Below, in pieces: positions 55,117 to 64,000 of a DNA stretch of 64,000 bases. The notes under the pieces are model-generated. The model had not been told where the DNA came from. It saw only the letters and a list, made by a program, of their open reading frames with translations, and made no database searches. Source of the stretch: Sphingomonas yabuuchiae. GTDB taxonomy: Bacteria; Pseudomonadota; Alphaproteobacteria; Sphingomonadales; Sphingomonadaceae. The translations under genes and the position numbers were made by a program. The stretch is from NCBI RefSeq assembly GCF_001477495.1, contig NZ_LDTF01000007.1:124001-188000 (forward strand), in the 5' to 3' direction. Position 1 is the stretch's first letter. Each line of letters begins with the position of its first letter.

Positions 55117-57026
55117 AGATCGTAACTCCAGATGCCCAGCACATGCTCGACGATCCGCGATGCGGCCTGTTCCGCCGTCTCCTTCGTCGTGTCGATGCGG
55201 ATTTCGGCCCGCTCGGGCGCTTCATAGGGGCTGGAGATGCCGGTGAACTCGGCAATCTCGCCAGCCCGCGCCTTGGCGTACAGACCCTTTACATCACGGT
55301 CCTCGGCGACATCCAGCGGCGTGTCGACGAAGATCTCCACGAACTCGCCTTGCGGAAGCAGCGCGCGAACCATGTCCCGCTCGGCCTTGAACGGCGAGAT
55401 GAAGGCGGTCAGCACGATCAGGCCCGCATCGGCCATCAGCTTGGCGACCTCGCCGACACGGCGGATATTCTCCACGCGCCCGGCTTCGGAGAAATCCAAG
55501 TCGCGGTTCAGGCCGTGGCGGATATTGTCGCCGTCCAGCAAAAAGCTGTGGCGGCCCATGCTGTGCAGCTTCTGTTCGACCATGTTGGCGATGGTCGACT
55601 TGCCCGAACCCGACAGGCCGGTGAACCACAGCACCTTGGGGGCCTGTCCCTTTTGCCGGGCATGCGCCTCACGCGTCACCACCGCCGACTGCCAATGGAC
55701 ATTCTGCGCCCGACGCAGCGCATGGTCGATCATGCCCGCCGCGACCGTGGCATTGGTCGCGCGGTCGATCAGGATGAAGCCGCCGAGCACACTGCCCTTC
55801 GCATAGGGCTCGAACACGATCGGGCGGTCGGCATAGACTTCCGCGAGCCCGATATCATTGAGCGCCAGCGTATCGGCGGGACGCTGCTCCTGGCTGTTGA
55901 CGTCGACCACATGGCGGGGCGGCTGGACGGTCGCGCCGACCAGCTGGGTTCCCAGCTTCAACGAATAGCTGCGTCCCGGCACCAGCGGCGCATCGGCCAT
56001 CCAGACGATGGTGGCGACGAACTGGTCGGCGACCTCGGGCGGGTCCTCGGCGGCGGCGATCACGTCGCCGCGCGAGCAGTCGACCTCCTCGGCCAGCACC
56101 AAAGTCACTGCCTCGCCCGCAATCGCCTGTTCCCGGTCTCCGTCATAGGTGACGATCCGCGCGATGTTAGTGGTCTTGCCCGACGGCGCGATCCGCACCC
56201 GGTCGCCGACCGACACCCGGCCGCTGGCGATCAGGCCGGCAAAGCCCCGAAAGTCGAGGTCGGGCCGGTTGACCCATTGCACCGGCATCCGGAACGATGC
56301 CGCCACCGCCCGGTCGCCGTCGATCGCCACCGTCTCCAGATGCGGCAGCAGCGCGGGGCCGTCATACCAGGGCATGTCGGGCGAGGGGGTGGTCACGTTC
56401 GCGCCGGTCAGGCCGGACAGCGGAATGGGAGTGAACCGTTCGATCCCGATGGTCTTCGCGAAGGCCGCATAGTCGGCGACGATGGCGTCGAACACCGACT
56501 GGTCATGGCCGACAAGGTCCATCTTGTTGACCGCGAGCACGATCTCCTTGATGCCGACCAGATGCGCCAGATAGCTGTGTCGCCGCGTCTGGGTCAGCAC
56601 GCCCTTGCGCGCGTCGATCAGGATCACCGCCAGATCAGCGGTCGAGGCTCCCGTCACCATGTTGCGGGTGTATTGCTCGTGGCCGGGGGTGTCGGCGACG
56701 ATGAACTTGCGCTTCTCGGTCGCGAAGAAGCGGTAAGCCACGTCGATGGTGATGCCCTGCTCGCGCTCGGCGGCCAGGCCGTCGACCAGCAGTGCGAAGT
56801 CGATATTCGCACCTTGCGTGCCGACCCGGCGGCTGTCCGCCTCCAGCTGGTTCAGCTGATCCTCGAAGATGGTCTTCGAGTCGTAGAGCAGCCGCCCGAT
56901 CAGCGTCGACTTGCCGTCGTCGACCGAGCCGCAGGTGATGAAACGCAGCATCGATTTGGCGGCATGGCTGGCGAGATAGGCGTCGATATCGGCGGCGATC
57001 AGCGCATCGGGTTGATAGGCGGTCAT
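55113..57026 (-). CDS. cysNC: bifunctional sulfate adenylyltransferase subunit 1 / APS kinase
   Basis: A 637-residue fusion. The N-terminal GTPase CysN (about residues 20-440) has [27 protein letters not shown] and NKMDLVG and drives ATP sulfurylase activity with CysD. The C-terminal APS kinase CysC (about 455-637) has the P-loop [14 protein letters not shown] and [17 protein letters not shown], making PAPS. It starts 1 nt after the cysD stop. Full length and intact. Confidence 0.96.
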   Translation of the reverse strand: MTAYQPDALIAADIDAYLASHAAKSMLRFITCGSVDDGKSTLIGRLLYDSKTIFEDQLNQLEADSRRVGTQGANIDFALLVDGLAAEREQGITIDVAYRFFATEKRKFIVADTPGHEQYTRNMVTGASTADLAVILIDARKGVLTQTRRHSYLAHLVGIKEIVLAVNKMDLVGHDQSVFDAIVADYAAFAKTIGIERFTPIPLSGLTGANVTTPSPDMPWYDGPALLPHLETVAIDGDRAVAASFRMPVQWVNRPDLDFRGFAGLIASGRVSVGDRVRIAPSGKTTNIARIVTYDGDREQAIAGEAVTLVLAEEVDCSRGDVIAAAEDPPEVADQFVATIVWMADAPLVPGRSYSLKLGTQLVGATVQPPRHVVDVNSQEQRPADTLALNDIGLAEVYADRPIVFEPYAKGSVLGGFILIDRATNATVAAGMIDHALRRAQNVHWQSAVVTREAHARQKGQAPKVLWFTGLSGSGKSTIANMVEQKLHSMGRHSFLLDGDNIRHGLNRDLDFSEAGRVENIRRVGEVAKLMADAGLIVLTAFISPFKAERDMVRALLPQGEFVEIFVDTPLDVAEDRDVKGLYAKARAGEIAEFTGISSPYEAPERAEIRIDTTKETAEQAASRIVEHVLGIWSYDL

Positions 57027-57027
57027 C

Positions 57028-57927
57028 TTAGAAATACCCCTCGCGCTTCTTCTTCTCCATGCTGGCCGCCTGATCGTGATCGATCGCGCGCCCCTGACGC
57101 TCCGAGGTGGTGGTCAGCAGCATTTCCTGGATGACCTCGGATAGCGTCGCCGCCTCGCTCTCGACCGCGCCGGTCAGCGGATAACAGCCGAGCGTACGGA
57201 AACGGATCGAGCGTTCGACCGGCACCTCGCCGGGCTTCAGGCGGAAACGGTCGTCATCGACCATCAGCAACATGCCGTCGCGCTCCACCGTCGGCCGGGG
57301 GGCGGCGAAATACAGCGGCACGATCTCGATGCCCTCCTGCAGGATATATTGCCAGATATCCAACTCGGTCCAGTTGGACAGCGGGAAGACACGGATGCTC
57401 TCCCCCTTATGGATGCGGCTGTTGTAGAGGTTCCACAGTTCGGGCCGCTGCGCCTTGGGGTCCCAGCCATGCGCGGCCGAGCGGAAGGAGAAAACGCGCT
57501 CCTTCGCCCGGCTCTTCTCCTCGTCACGCCGCGCGCCGCCGAACGCGGCGTCATAGCCGCCTGCGGTCAGCGCCTGTTTCAGCCCCTCGGTCTTCCACAT
57601 GTCCGTATGGCGGCTGCCATGGTCGAAGGGATTGATGCCCAGCGCCTCGGCCTCCGGATTGCGGTGGACGATCAGCTCCATTCCCGCCGCCTCGGCCGCG
57701 CGGTTGCGCAACTCGTACATCGCCTGGAACTTCCAGGTCGTGTCGACATGGAGCAGCGGGAAGGGCGGGCGCGCCGGGAAGAACGCCTTCTTGGCCAGAT
57801 GCAGCATCACGGCCGAATCCTTGCCGACCGAGTATAGCATCACCGGCCGCTCGGTCTCGGCGACCACTTCACGAAGGATATGGATGCTCTCGGCTTCGAG
57901 GCGTTGCAGGTGGGTAAGGCCAGTCAT
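57028..57927 (-). CDS. cysD: sulfate adenylyltransferase subunit 2
   Basis: A 299-residue PP-loop ATP pyrophosphatase that with CysN converts sulfate and ATP to APS. The PP-loop is [15 protein letters not shown]; other family segments are [36 protein letters not shown] and [15 protein letters not shown]. First gene of the cysD-cysNC-cysQ operon. No CysB-type site was recognised upstream. Confidence 0.96.
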   Translation of the reverse strand: MTGLTHLQRLEAESIHILREVVAETERPVMLYSVGKDSAVMLHLAKKAFFPARPPFPLLHVDTTWKFQAMYELRNRAAEAAGMELIVHRNPEAEALGINPFDHGSRHTDMWKTEGLKQALTAGGYDAAFGGARRDEEKSRAKERVFSFRSAAHGWDPKAQRPELWNLYNSRIHKGESIRVFPLSNWTELDIWQYILQEGIEIVPLYFAAPRPTVERDGMLLMVDDDRFRLKPGEVPVERSIRFRTLGCYPLTGAVESEAATLSEVIQEMLLTTTSERQGRAIDHDQAASMEKKKREGYF

Positions 57928-57976
57928 CGGATTGTCAGATAATGTCGCCAGCGAACCGCGCGACCAACTTATCCTG

Positions 57977-58195
57977 TCAATCGCGATAGTCCCGCTCCAG
58001 CGAGTCCAGGATGCGCGCCCCCGCCATGAACACCGCGATGGGGCAGGCGGCGAACAGGATTTTGCCCGGAAGTCCCGGATAAGCGGTCAGATAATGCATG
58101 CCGCGCTCGACCGCGCCAAGGCCCAGGCCATAGATGACCAGAAATGCCTCGAACTTCGACTTGATCGTGAACAGGGCGACCAGGCGGGACCACAT
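57977..58195 (-). CDS. small membrane protein, 72 residues
   Basis: A short protein [20 protein letters not shown] (residues 1-20) with two hydrophobic segments (about residues 16-34 and 46-62) and a charged C terminus [10 protein letters not shown]. It is 38 nt after astB on the same strand and could be the last gene of that operon. I believe similar short proteins occur in other sphingomonads, but I know no function. Confidence 0.6.
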   Translation of the reverse strand: MWSRLVALFTIKSKFEAFLVIYGLGLGAVERGMHYLTAYPGLPGKILFAACPIAVFMAGARILDSLERDYRD

Positions 58196-58233
58196 GGGGC
58201 CGTTACACCACCGGATCGCCCCGCCGCCAAGGG

Positions 58234-59496
58234 TCAACCGCTTGCCAATTTGAGACAGTCGAGCTCGGTCAGGAGGGCGAGGCGCGCGGCCTCGATCCGG
58301 GCGATCAGCGCGGGGTCGCCGATTTCGGTGGGGTCGATGGCGTCGGGCCAATGCGCCTCGATCACGGCGGCGATGCGGTCCAGCGCGGCATGATCGACCA
58401 GGAAGCGCGGGTCGATGGTCGCCGGATCGGCCACCACGCGCAGCCGCAGACAGGCGGGGCCGCCGCCATTGGCCATGGATTCGCGGACGTTCACGACCTC
58501 CAGCCGCCGGATCGGGCCATTGCCCGCGACATGGTCCCGAAGCCAGGACCAGACGGGTTCGTTGTCGCGCGCCTCCTGCGGCAGGATCAAGGTCGGCTCG
58601 CCGCCCGGTGGTGTCACCAATTGGGCGTTGAACAGGTAGGATGCGATGGCATCCTCCAGGCTGACGCGCGCGGCGGGCACTTCGACGATCTCGACATCAG
58701 GCATCAGGATGCGCAGGTCGGCGTAGAACGTCTCCCGGTCGGCAAAGGCCTGTTCGTGCGCGAACAGCACCCGTTCGTTGGCAACGGCGACGACATCGTT
58801 ATGGAAGGCCCCCGCCGCGATGGCTGCGTCGGACTGGCGCGCGAAGAGTACCCGGTCGGGCGACAGGCGGTGCGCGCGGGCGACCGCTTCGCAGGCCTGA
58901 CGGTGCTGGCGGGCGGGGAAGGGGCCGCCGCTCTCGCCGAAGACGAAGATTTCGACGCCGGGATGGTCGTGACCGCTGCACAGGCGCATATGGTTGGCCG
59001 CGCCTTCGTCACCGAAGGGCGCAGGCACGGGTGGATGGACGACGAAGGCCGGGTCGGCGAAGATCATCCGCAACTGCGCCAGCGTCGCGGGCCATTCGTG
59101 GCTGCGATGCGGCATGGTCAGCAGATTGGCGACGGTCAGGTGGCAGCGTCCGTCGCGGGTGTCGGGCGCGGGCGAGACGGTCGCGGCATTGGCCGCCCAC
59201 ATCGCCGAGGCGGACAGGCTCTGCGCCTTCAGGACCGGCGAGGCGGCGTCATAATCGGTCGCCAGCCGCCCGAGCCAGCCATGGTCGGGTCGGGGATGCG
59301 GCAATAATATGCCCTGCACCAGCCCCAGGTCGAGATTCGCGCGCATCTTGGCGATCCCCTGCAGCGCGGCGGCCTTGGGGTGCGAGGTCTTGCCCGCATT
59401 GCGCGTCGCGGCGAGGTTGCCGTGGCTGAGCCCCGCATAATTGTGGCTCGGCCCGATGATGCCGTCGAAGTTGATCTCTCTCAGCATGATACTCAC
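58234..59496 (-). CDS. astB: N-succinylarginine dihydrolase
   Basis: A 420-residue amidinotransferase-fold enzyme converting N2-succinylarginine to N2-succinylornithine, CO2 and two NH3, step 2 of the AST pathway. The N-terminal INFDGIIGPSHNYAGLSHGN is diagnostic; the catalytic His is in FHNDVVAVAN and the Cys in NGGGPACLRLRV. The start is a GTG overlapping the astA stop (GTGA). Confidence 0.95.
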   Translation of the reverse strand: MSIMLREINFDGIIGPSHNYAGLSHGNLAATRNAGKTSHPKAAALQGIAKMRANLDLGLVQGILLPHPRPDHGWLGRLATDYDAASPVLKAQSLSASAMWAANAATVSPAPDTRDGRCHLTVANLLTMPHRSHEWPATLAQLRMIFADPAFVVHPPVPAPFGDEGAANHMRLCSGHDHPGVEIFVFGESGGPFPARQHRQACEAVARAHRLSPDRVLFARQSDAAIAAGAFHNDVVAVANERVLFAHEQAFADRETFYADLRILMPDVEIVEVPAARVSLEDAIASYLFNAQLVTPPGGEPTLILPQEARDNEPVWSWLRDHVAGNGPIRRLEVVNVRESMANGGGPACLRLRVVADPATIDPRFLVDHAALDRIAAVIEAHWPDAIDPTEIGDPALIARIEAARLALLTELDCLKLASG

Positions 59497-60512
59497 CGAT
59501 CGATATGCAGGACGGTATCGCCGACCGTCAGGTCGAGCGTGCGGGCGGCCTCTTCGGACAGGATGATCCCGCCATCCCCGTCGCGGATCTCGGCCAGTGC
59601 GCAGCGGAAGTCGGTGAGCCGCCCCGTGGCGACCAGCGCCTCGCGCCCCGGATGCGCATCGATCGCGACGACCGTGCTTTCGCGCGCGTCGCGAATGGTC
59701 CGCACCTGATCGGTCCGCGCGGTCATCGTCGGGCCGCCGTCGAAAATGTCGATATAATGCTCGAAGGCGAACCCCTCGTTCTCCAGCATCCGCATGGCCG
59801 CACGGCCCGAGGGATGGGGCAGGCCGATGGCGGCGCGGGCCGTCTCGGTCAGCATCGCCGTGTAGATCGGGTGCTTCGGCATCAGGTCAGCGATGAACTG
59901 ATGGCCGTGGATCGCATTGAACTGGTCGGCCTCCTGGAAATTCATCCCGAAGAAGCGTCCGGCCAGGCCGTCCCAGAAGGGCGATCCACCCGCTTCGTCG
60001 ATCACGCCGCGCAACTCGGCGAGAACCCGGTCGGCGAAGCGCGGGCGATTGGCGCGCATGAAGAGGTAACGGCTGCGGGCGAGCAGCAGGCCGAGCCCGC
60101 CGGCGCGCTCGCCGGGGTGGAGGAACAGCCCGCCGACTTCGCTCGCGCCTTCCAGATCGGTGGTCAGCGACAGCATCTCGGCGCGGAAGGTGCGGTCGAG
60201 TTCCCGGCTGTGCTGGGTCAGAGTACCGATACGATAGCTGTAAAAGGGGTGTTTCTGCCCGACATGGGTGAAGATCTGGCAGGTGCCCCGGACCTCGCCG
60301 GTCGCGCGGTCCTCCAGCATCAGGACGAACAGCTCGTCCTTGACCTTGCCGTCGCCATCGCCCGCAAAGGCGTCATGGCTGCGCGCCAGCTTGGCGGTCA
60401 GGGCGCGGCGATCGGGGGGCAGGTTGGTGAAGCCGCCGCCGGTCAGCTTGGCCATCTCATAGAGGTGGCGGAGGTCGCTATCGACGGCGGGGCGGATGCA
60501 AAAGCTGCTCAT
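59493..60512 (-). CDS. astA: arginine N-succinyltransferase
   Basis: A 339-residue GNAT-related enzyme that succinylates arginine with succinyl-CoA, step 1 of the AST pathway. I start it at the ATG at 60512 (MSSFCIRPAVDSDLRHLYEM), 4 nt inside the end of the M20 gene. Other recognisable segments are GGGFTNLPPDRRALTAKL, SEVGGLFLHPGERAGGLG and FFGMNFQEADQFNAIHGHQF. Coupled to the genes on both sides. Confidence 0.94.
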   Translation of the reverse strand: MSSFCIRPAVDSDLRHLYEMAKLTGGGFTNLPPDRRALTAKLARSHDAFAGDGDGKVKDELFVLMLEDRATGEVRGTCQIFTHVGQKHPFYSYRIGTLTQHSRELDRTFRAEMLSLTTDLEGASEVGGLFLHPGERAGGLGLLLARSRYLFMRANRPRFADRVLAELRGVIDEAGGSPFWDGLAGRFFGMNFQEADQFNAIHGHQFIADLMPKHPIYTAMLTETARAAIGLPHPSGRAAMRMLENEGFAFEHYIDIFDGGPTMTARTDQVRTIRDARESTVVAIDAHPGREALVATGRLTDFRCALAEIRDGDGGIILSEEAARTLDLTVGDTVLHIDR

Positions 60513-61711
60513 GCGGCACCGATGATGCGCAGGATGGTCAGCGCCGACAAGCCCGCGCGTTCGGCCAGGCTGTCGATCAGCATATATTCGTCCGAAGAGT
60601 GGATCGCGCCGCCGCGCACGCCCATGGTGTCGACCACGGGGACACCCGCCGCCGCGATGTTGTTGCCGTCGCACACGCCGCCGGTGTCGCGCCAGCCGAT
60701 GGTCAGGCCCAGATCGGCGCCAGCCGCGCGAACGGTCTCGAACAAGGCGGCTGCGCCGTCATCAATGGGTTTGGGCGGGCGATTGAAGCTGCCATGGACC
60801 TTGACGCGCACATCGTGCTCGGCGGCGATCCGTTCGGCGATGGCCTTCATCGCCGAGCCGGTGCGCTGGATCGCGGTGAGCGCGCGGGGGCGGAAATTGA
60901 CGTGCAGCATCGCCAGATCGGGCACGACATTGTTCGGGCCGCCGCCGTCGATCCGGGCCGGGTTGACGGTGATGTCGTCGGCGGCAAGCTGCGACAGTTC
61001 CAGCGTGATCCGCGCCGCCGCGACGATGGCGTTGCGTCCCTCCTCGGGATTGCGGCCCGCATGGGCGCTACGTCCGCGCACGACGATGGTGAAATTGCCG
61101 GTTCCGCCCCGCGCCCCTGCCAAGGTGCCGTCGGGCAAGGCGGGTTCGTAGGTCAGCGCGGCGACCTTGCCCCCCGCACATTGCGCGATCAGCGCGGCCG
61201 AGGAGGACGATCCGGTCTCCTCGTCCGAATTGATGAGAACGTCATAGCCCCATCGCTCGGCCAGCGGGCTTGCCTCCACCGCCTTCAGCGCGGCGAGCAG
61301 CACGGCCAGCCCGCCCTTCATATCGGCCACCCCCGGCCCACCGAGCCGGTTCTCGTCGATCCGCGTCACAGCCTGGAACGGATGATCGACCGGATAGACG
61401 GTGTCCATATGGCCGGTGAACAGCATCCGGCGGGCGGCGTCGGGGCGGACGGACAGCAGCAGGTGGCGGCCATGCGCCAGCGGCGCGGACCGGCCGTCGC
61501 CGCCAATCCGTTCGACCGGTTCGGGTTCGACCAGGGTCAACTCGCCCGGCAGGGTGCCGAAATGCTCGGCCAACCGGTCGGCCATGGTTGCCAGCCCGGC
61601 GATGTTGCGCGTCCCGCTGTTGATCGCGGCCCACGCCTCGACCAGCGGCAGCATGGGATAGGCGGCAGCGGACGCTATGGCGTCTCGCTCGATGGTGTTC
61701 AGTCTCTCCAT
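60509..61711 (-). CDS. M20 family metallo-hydrolase in the ast operon
   Basis: A 400-residue dinuclear zinc amidohydrolase. Metal ligands appear in FTGHMDTVYP (His, Asp), GVADMKGG (bridging Asp) and NSDEETGSSSS (catalytic Glu and ligand), with the His of SAHAGRNPEEGRN from the dimerisation domain. M20 includes ArgE, DapE and carboxypeptidase G2, all of which split N-acyl amino acids. It is first in the operon M20-astA-astB with 4-nt overlaps. It may do the job of AstE (succinylglutamate desuccinylase); this is inference. Confidence 0.85.
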   Translation of the reverse strand: MERLNTIERDAIASAAAYPMLPLVEAWAAINSGTRNIAGLATMADRLAEHFGTLPGELTLVEPEPVERIGGDGRSAPLAHGRHLLLSVRPDAARRMLFTGHMDTVYPVDHPFQAVTRIDENRLGGPGVADMKGGLAVLLAALKAVEASPLAERWGYDVLINSDEETGSSSSAALIAQCAGGKVAALTYEPALPDGTLAGARGGTGNFTIVVRGRSAHAGRNPEEGRNAIVAAARITLELSQLAADDITVNPARIDGGGPNNVVPDLAMLHVNFRPRALTAIQRTGSAMKAIAERIAAEHDVRVKVHGSFNRPPKPIDDGAAALFETVRAAGADLGLTIGWRDTGGVCDGNNIAAAGVPVVDTMGVRGGAIHSSDEYMLIDSLAERAGLSALTILRIIGAA

Positions 61712-61759
61712 GACCCCAACCTAGGCCATGGACCCGGCAAAGGTGAACCCCCGCCGAAA

Positions 61760-62671
61760 TCAGAAGCTGTACACCACCGAGGCGCGCGTGATCGTATCGG
61801 TCGTCCGGCGGCCCTGTGGCGGCTCGCTTTCATATTGCACGTTATAGGACAGCGCCGCCGACAGCGGACCGAACAGCTTGGCGTTCAGCGCCGAGTTGGT
61901 GCTGACCGTGCTGTTGAACTTCTGCACATAGGCCGAGGCGTTCTGATTGAACGTCATGGACGGGGTCAGCTTCCACACGAAATTCAGATTGCCGCGCGCG
62001 GCGAGTGCGCTTTCGATCCGGCCGTCGGTGAACTCGGTGTGCCGGAAGGCGGGGCCGAGTTCGACGTCCAATGTCATGCGCGGCTTGCGGATCGCGCTGT
62101 AGCCCGCACCGCCCGATGCGGAGAAACGGTTGAAATAGCCGAGGAACCGGTCGCTTTCATATTGCGCCGCGCCATAGACGTAATTGTTGGCGTTGAGTTT
62201 GTAGTTGGGCTCGTAGGAGGCCACATAATGTTCGCGGCTGACGATGCTCGCGCTCTCCTGATAATCGCCCTGGAGATGGACCTTGTGCCGCCATTGCAGC
62301 CCCTCGCGGGTCAGGTCGACGATGCCCGTCAGGCCGATATTCTGGCTGTTGCCCGTCGTTGCAAAGCCGCCGAGTTCCACCCGGCCATGCCACAGGTCGA
62401 AAAAGGTCGCCTCGCGTAGGGTGCGGCTGCGGCTCGCGGTCTTCTCGTCGCGCCAGACATCGGCCATCGCATCGATGGCGTCGGCGGCCTCGGGCACGGC
62501 GTTGCGGGCGTAGCGAACGACGGTGGTGATGTCGTTCTCGTTGCCGCTGGCGATCGCGGCCTCCAGCATCGAACGGATCTGGGGCGGGATCAGCGCCGGG
62601 TCCGGGTCCTTGGGATCGGCATTGGCGAGCAGGCCGAGCGCCATCGGGATCAGGAACAGCCGCGTCTTCAT
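61760..62671 (-). CDS. DUF481 outer membrane protein
   Basis: A 303-residue exported protein. The start at 62671 (MKTRLFLIPMALGLLANA) gives a signal sequence; an upstream in-frame extension has no such feature. A helical region at about residues 30-85 is followed by a DUF481 beta-barrel (ELGGFATTGNSQNIGLTGIV through TRASVVYSF), ending in Phe as outer-membrane barrels do. Function not established. It lies between the ast operon and rppH. Confidence 0.83.
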   Translation of the reverse strand: MKTRLFLIPMALGLLANADPKDPDPALIPPQIRSMLEAAIASGNENDITTVVRYARNAVPEAADAIDAMADVWRDEKTASRSRTLREATFFDLWHGRVELGGFATTGNSQNIGLTGIVDLTREGLQWRHKVHLQGDYQESASIVSREHYVASYEPNYKLNANNYVYGAAQYESDRFLGYFNRFSASGGAGYSAIRKPRMTLDVELGPAFRHTEFTDGRIESALAARGNLNFVWKLTPSMTFNQNASAYVQKFNSTVSTNSALNAKLFGPLSAALSYNVQYESEPPQGRRTTDTITRASVVYSF

Positions 62672-62682
62672 GGTCCGGTGCC

Positions 62683-63204
62683 TTAGCCCCTCGTCCCGTC
62701 GACCGAAACCGCCGCACTCCCACCGGTTGCGGTGAAGTGCTTCGCGAAGACGACCAGCAGTTCCTCGTACAGCGCCTTCTTGAACGGTACGATCATGGCG
62801 GGCAGCGTCTCCGGCTCGGCCCAGCGCCAGGCGCGGAATTCGGGATGCTCGGTGTCGATGCGGATGTCGCTGTCCTCCCCCAGGAAACGGTAGAGGAACC
62901 AGATCTGCCGCTGGCCCCGCCACTTGCCCTTCCACACCTTGCCGATCATGTCCTCGGGCAGGTCATAGGTGAGTTCATGGGGCGCGCGCGCGATCAGTTC
63001 GACCTTGTCGGCGGTGACGCCGGTTTCCTCGAACAACTCGCGAAGTCCCGCGGCATCGGCCTCCTCGCCAGGATCGATGCCGCCTTGCGGAAGCTGCCAT
63101 GCCTCCAGCGTCGAATCGATCCGCTGGCCGACAAAGACGCGGCCGTCGCGGTTCATCAGGATGACGCCCGCGCAGGGGCGATAGGGAAGGTCGGTCATCA
63201 TCAT
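62683..63204 (-). CDS. rppH: RNA pyrophosphohydrolase (Nudix)
   Basis: A 173-residue Nudix hydrolase that removes pyrophosphate from the 5' end of mRNA and so starts decay. The Nudix box is complete (GGIDPGEEADAAGLRELFEE followed by TGV). YRPCAGVILMNRDGRVFVGQ and LPQGGID are typical of RppH. It overlaps the upstream hydrolase gene by 4 nt. The exact start within ATGATGATG is uncertain by two codons. Confidence 0.93.
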   Translation of the reverse strand: MMMTDLPYRPCAGVILMNRDGRVFVGQRIDSTLEAWQLPQGGIDPGEEADAAGLRELFEETGVTADKVELIARAPHELTYDLPEDMIGKVWKGKWRGQRQIWFLYRFLGEDSDIRIDTEHPEFRAWRWAEPETLPAMIVPFKKALYEELLVVFAKHFTATGGSAAVSVDGTRG

Positions 63205-64000
63205 TGTCCCATCGGGCGGATGGGTTCCGCCTCGACGATCACGGCCTTCAACGCAAGCAGGAAAGCGGTGAGGTCGCCCATGCCGGACGGGATCGCCTTG
63301 CGCAGTGTCGCAAAGCCATGGATCGTGCCGCGTGCCTCACGAAAGGTCACGGGCACGCCCGCCTTGGCCAGCGCGGCGGCATAGGCGCGGCCCTGGTCGC
63401 GGATCGGGTCACACTGGGCGGTCATGATGACGGCGGGCGGCATATCGACCAGTTCACCCCGCATCGGGGCCGCGCGGACATCGCCCAGATCGGCGGCGTA
63501 GCAGGCGACGAACCAGTCCAGCATCGCACGGGTCAGGAAATGCCCCTCGGCAAAGTCGCGGAGCGAGGGGTGCGCGCGCGCCATGTCCGTGGCCGGATAG
63601 AGCAACCCTTGGGCGATCACGGGCACATCTTCGGGCCGATCGCGCAAGGCCATGGCAGTGACGGTGGCGAGCGTGCCGCCCGCGCTGTCGCCCGCCACGA
63701 TCAGCCCGGTCGTGCCCGGCTGTCGGGCCAGCCAGCGCGCCGCCGCCTCGCAATCATCGGGCGCGGCGGGCCAGGGATGCTCGGGCGCGAGGCGATAGCC
63801 GACCGATAGGACGGGCAGGTCGAGCGCGCGCGCCATCTCGGCGGCGAGCGGGGCATGGGTGTCGATGTCGCCGATCACGAAGCCGCCGCCATGGAAGAAC
63901 AGCACCACCGGACCCGGCTCGCGCCATTCGCGTGGGTCGAAGCGCCGCACGGGGATCGGCCCAGCCAGGCCGTCGACCGTGAACGCCTCGTCAAGCCCGA
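63201..64000 (-). CDS. alpha/beta hydrolase of the hormone-sensitive lipase type (5' end cut by window)
   Basis: The visible 266 codons include the oxyanion motif FFHGGGF, the nucleophile elbow GDSAGG, Asp in QCDPIRDQGRAY and His in GTIHGF. The frame remains open to the window edge and reads TVDGLAGPIPVRRFDP before the HGGG motif, as in full-length family members, so a GTG at 63950 is not the true start. The substrate is probably a short-chain ester. Confidence 0.88.
   Translation of the reverse strand, partial: GLDEAFTVDGLAGPIPVRRFDPREWREPGPVVLFFHGGGFVIGDIDTHAPLAAEMARALDLPVLSVGYRLAPEHPWPAAPDDCEAAARWLARQPGTTGLIVAGDSAGGTLATVTAMALRDRPEDVPVIAQGLLYPATDMARAHPSLRDFAEGHFLTRAMLDWFVACYAADLGDVRAAPMRGELVDMPPAVIMTAQCDPIRDQGRAYAAALAKAGVPVTFREARGTIHGFATLRKAIPSGMGDLTAFLLALKAVIVEAEPIRPMGQ

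Noticed and set aside
63201..63950. Complete 249-residue hydrolase starting at GTG 63950
   Set aside because: The frame is open to the window edge and the upstream residues match the family, so the gene is cut by the window.
1..64000. CRISPR arrays, rRNA operons, toxin-antitoxin pairs
   Set aside because: I looked for regularly spaced repeats, rRNA sequence and small paired genes and found none that could be supported.

Overview
The window is high-GC DNA that reads as the chromosome of a Sphingomonas-like alphaproteobacterium. The evidence is indirect: several large TonB-dependent receptors, a SapC/cupin/tryptophan-halogenase module, a TTCGACTTCGCTCAGG-type intergenic palindrome and an arginine succinyltransferase cluster. 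Species cannot be named from the sequence alone. Genes are dense, often overlap by 4 nt (ATGA/GTGA), and no rRNA, CRISPR array or complete tRNA is present.

Layout. 1-1.8 kb: right end of a genomic island, with a P4-type tyrosine integrase and a 3' fragment of tRNA-Arg(ACG) as its attachment scar. 1.9-6.5 kb: a flavin-dependent oxidoreductase, then an ECF sigma/anti-sigma pair divergent from a secreted subtilisin-like protease and a glycine-rich secreted protein. 6.5-14 kb: a GH43 enzyme, an aldo/keto reductase, a short divergent Mfd-like helicase, an SDR and a GH16 glucanase. 14-19 kb: an MgtE magnesium transporter with a structured leader carrying a 16-codon ORF, and an autotransporter. 19-22.9 kb: a FecI/FecR/TonB-receptor operon. 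22.9-47.7 kb: a xylan-utilisation locus. 47.9-54.3 kb: an aromatic aminotransferase, a Crp/Fnr regulator with a coupled 31-codon upstream ORF, a four-gene SRPBCC/ADH/SDR/ferritin-like operon behind a perfect FNR-type box, and a ZIP transporter. 54.4-57.9 kb: sulfate activation (cysD-cysNC-cysQ). 58-64 kb: arginine catabolism (M20 hydrolase-astA-astB), a DUF481 outer membrane protein, RppH and a truncated lipase-like hydrolase.

How the xylan locus fits together. A GH10 xylanase, a GH115 alpha-glucuronidase, several GH43 xylosidase/arabinofuranosidase-type enzymes, a GH3 beta-xylosidase-type enzyme, a GH27 alpha-galactosidase and two esterase-type hydrolases would take decorated xylan down to xylose. 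A TonB receptor would bring oligomers across the outer membrane. XylA and XylB then send xylose into the pentose phosphate pathway by the isomerase route. Five copies of a LacI-family-like palindrome with core TANCGNTANC lie in the four divergent intergenic regions of this locus and were not seen in the other intergenic regions I scanned by eye. They suggest one regulon whose regulator is not in the window. No inner-membrane sugar transporter is visible either.

Most worth following up: the TonB receptor/halogenase/SapC/cupin module inside the xylan regulon, the predicted xyl operators, the mgtE leader with its uORF and 10-bp hairpin over the ribosome binding site, the astA/astB operon in which an M20 hydrolase may replace AstE, and the uORF-coupled Crp/Fnr gene beside an FNR-type site.
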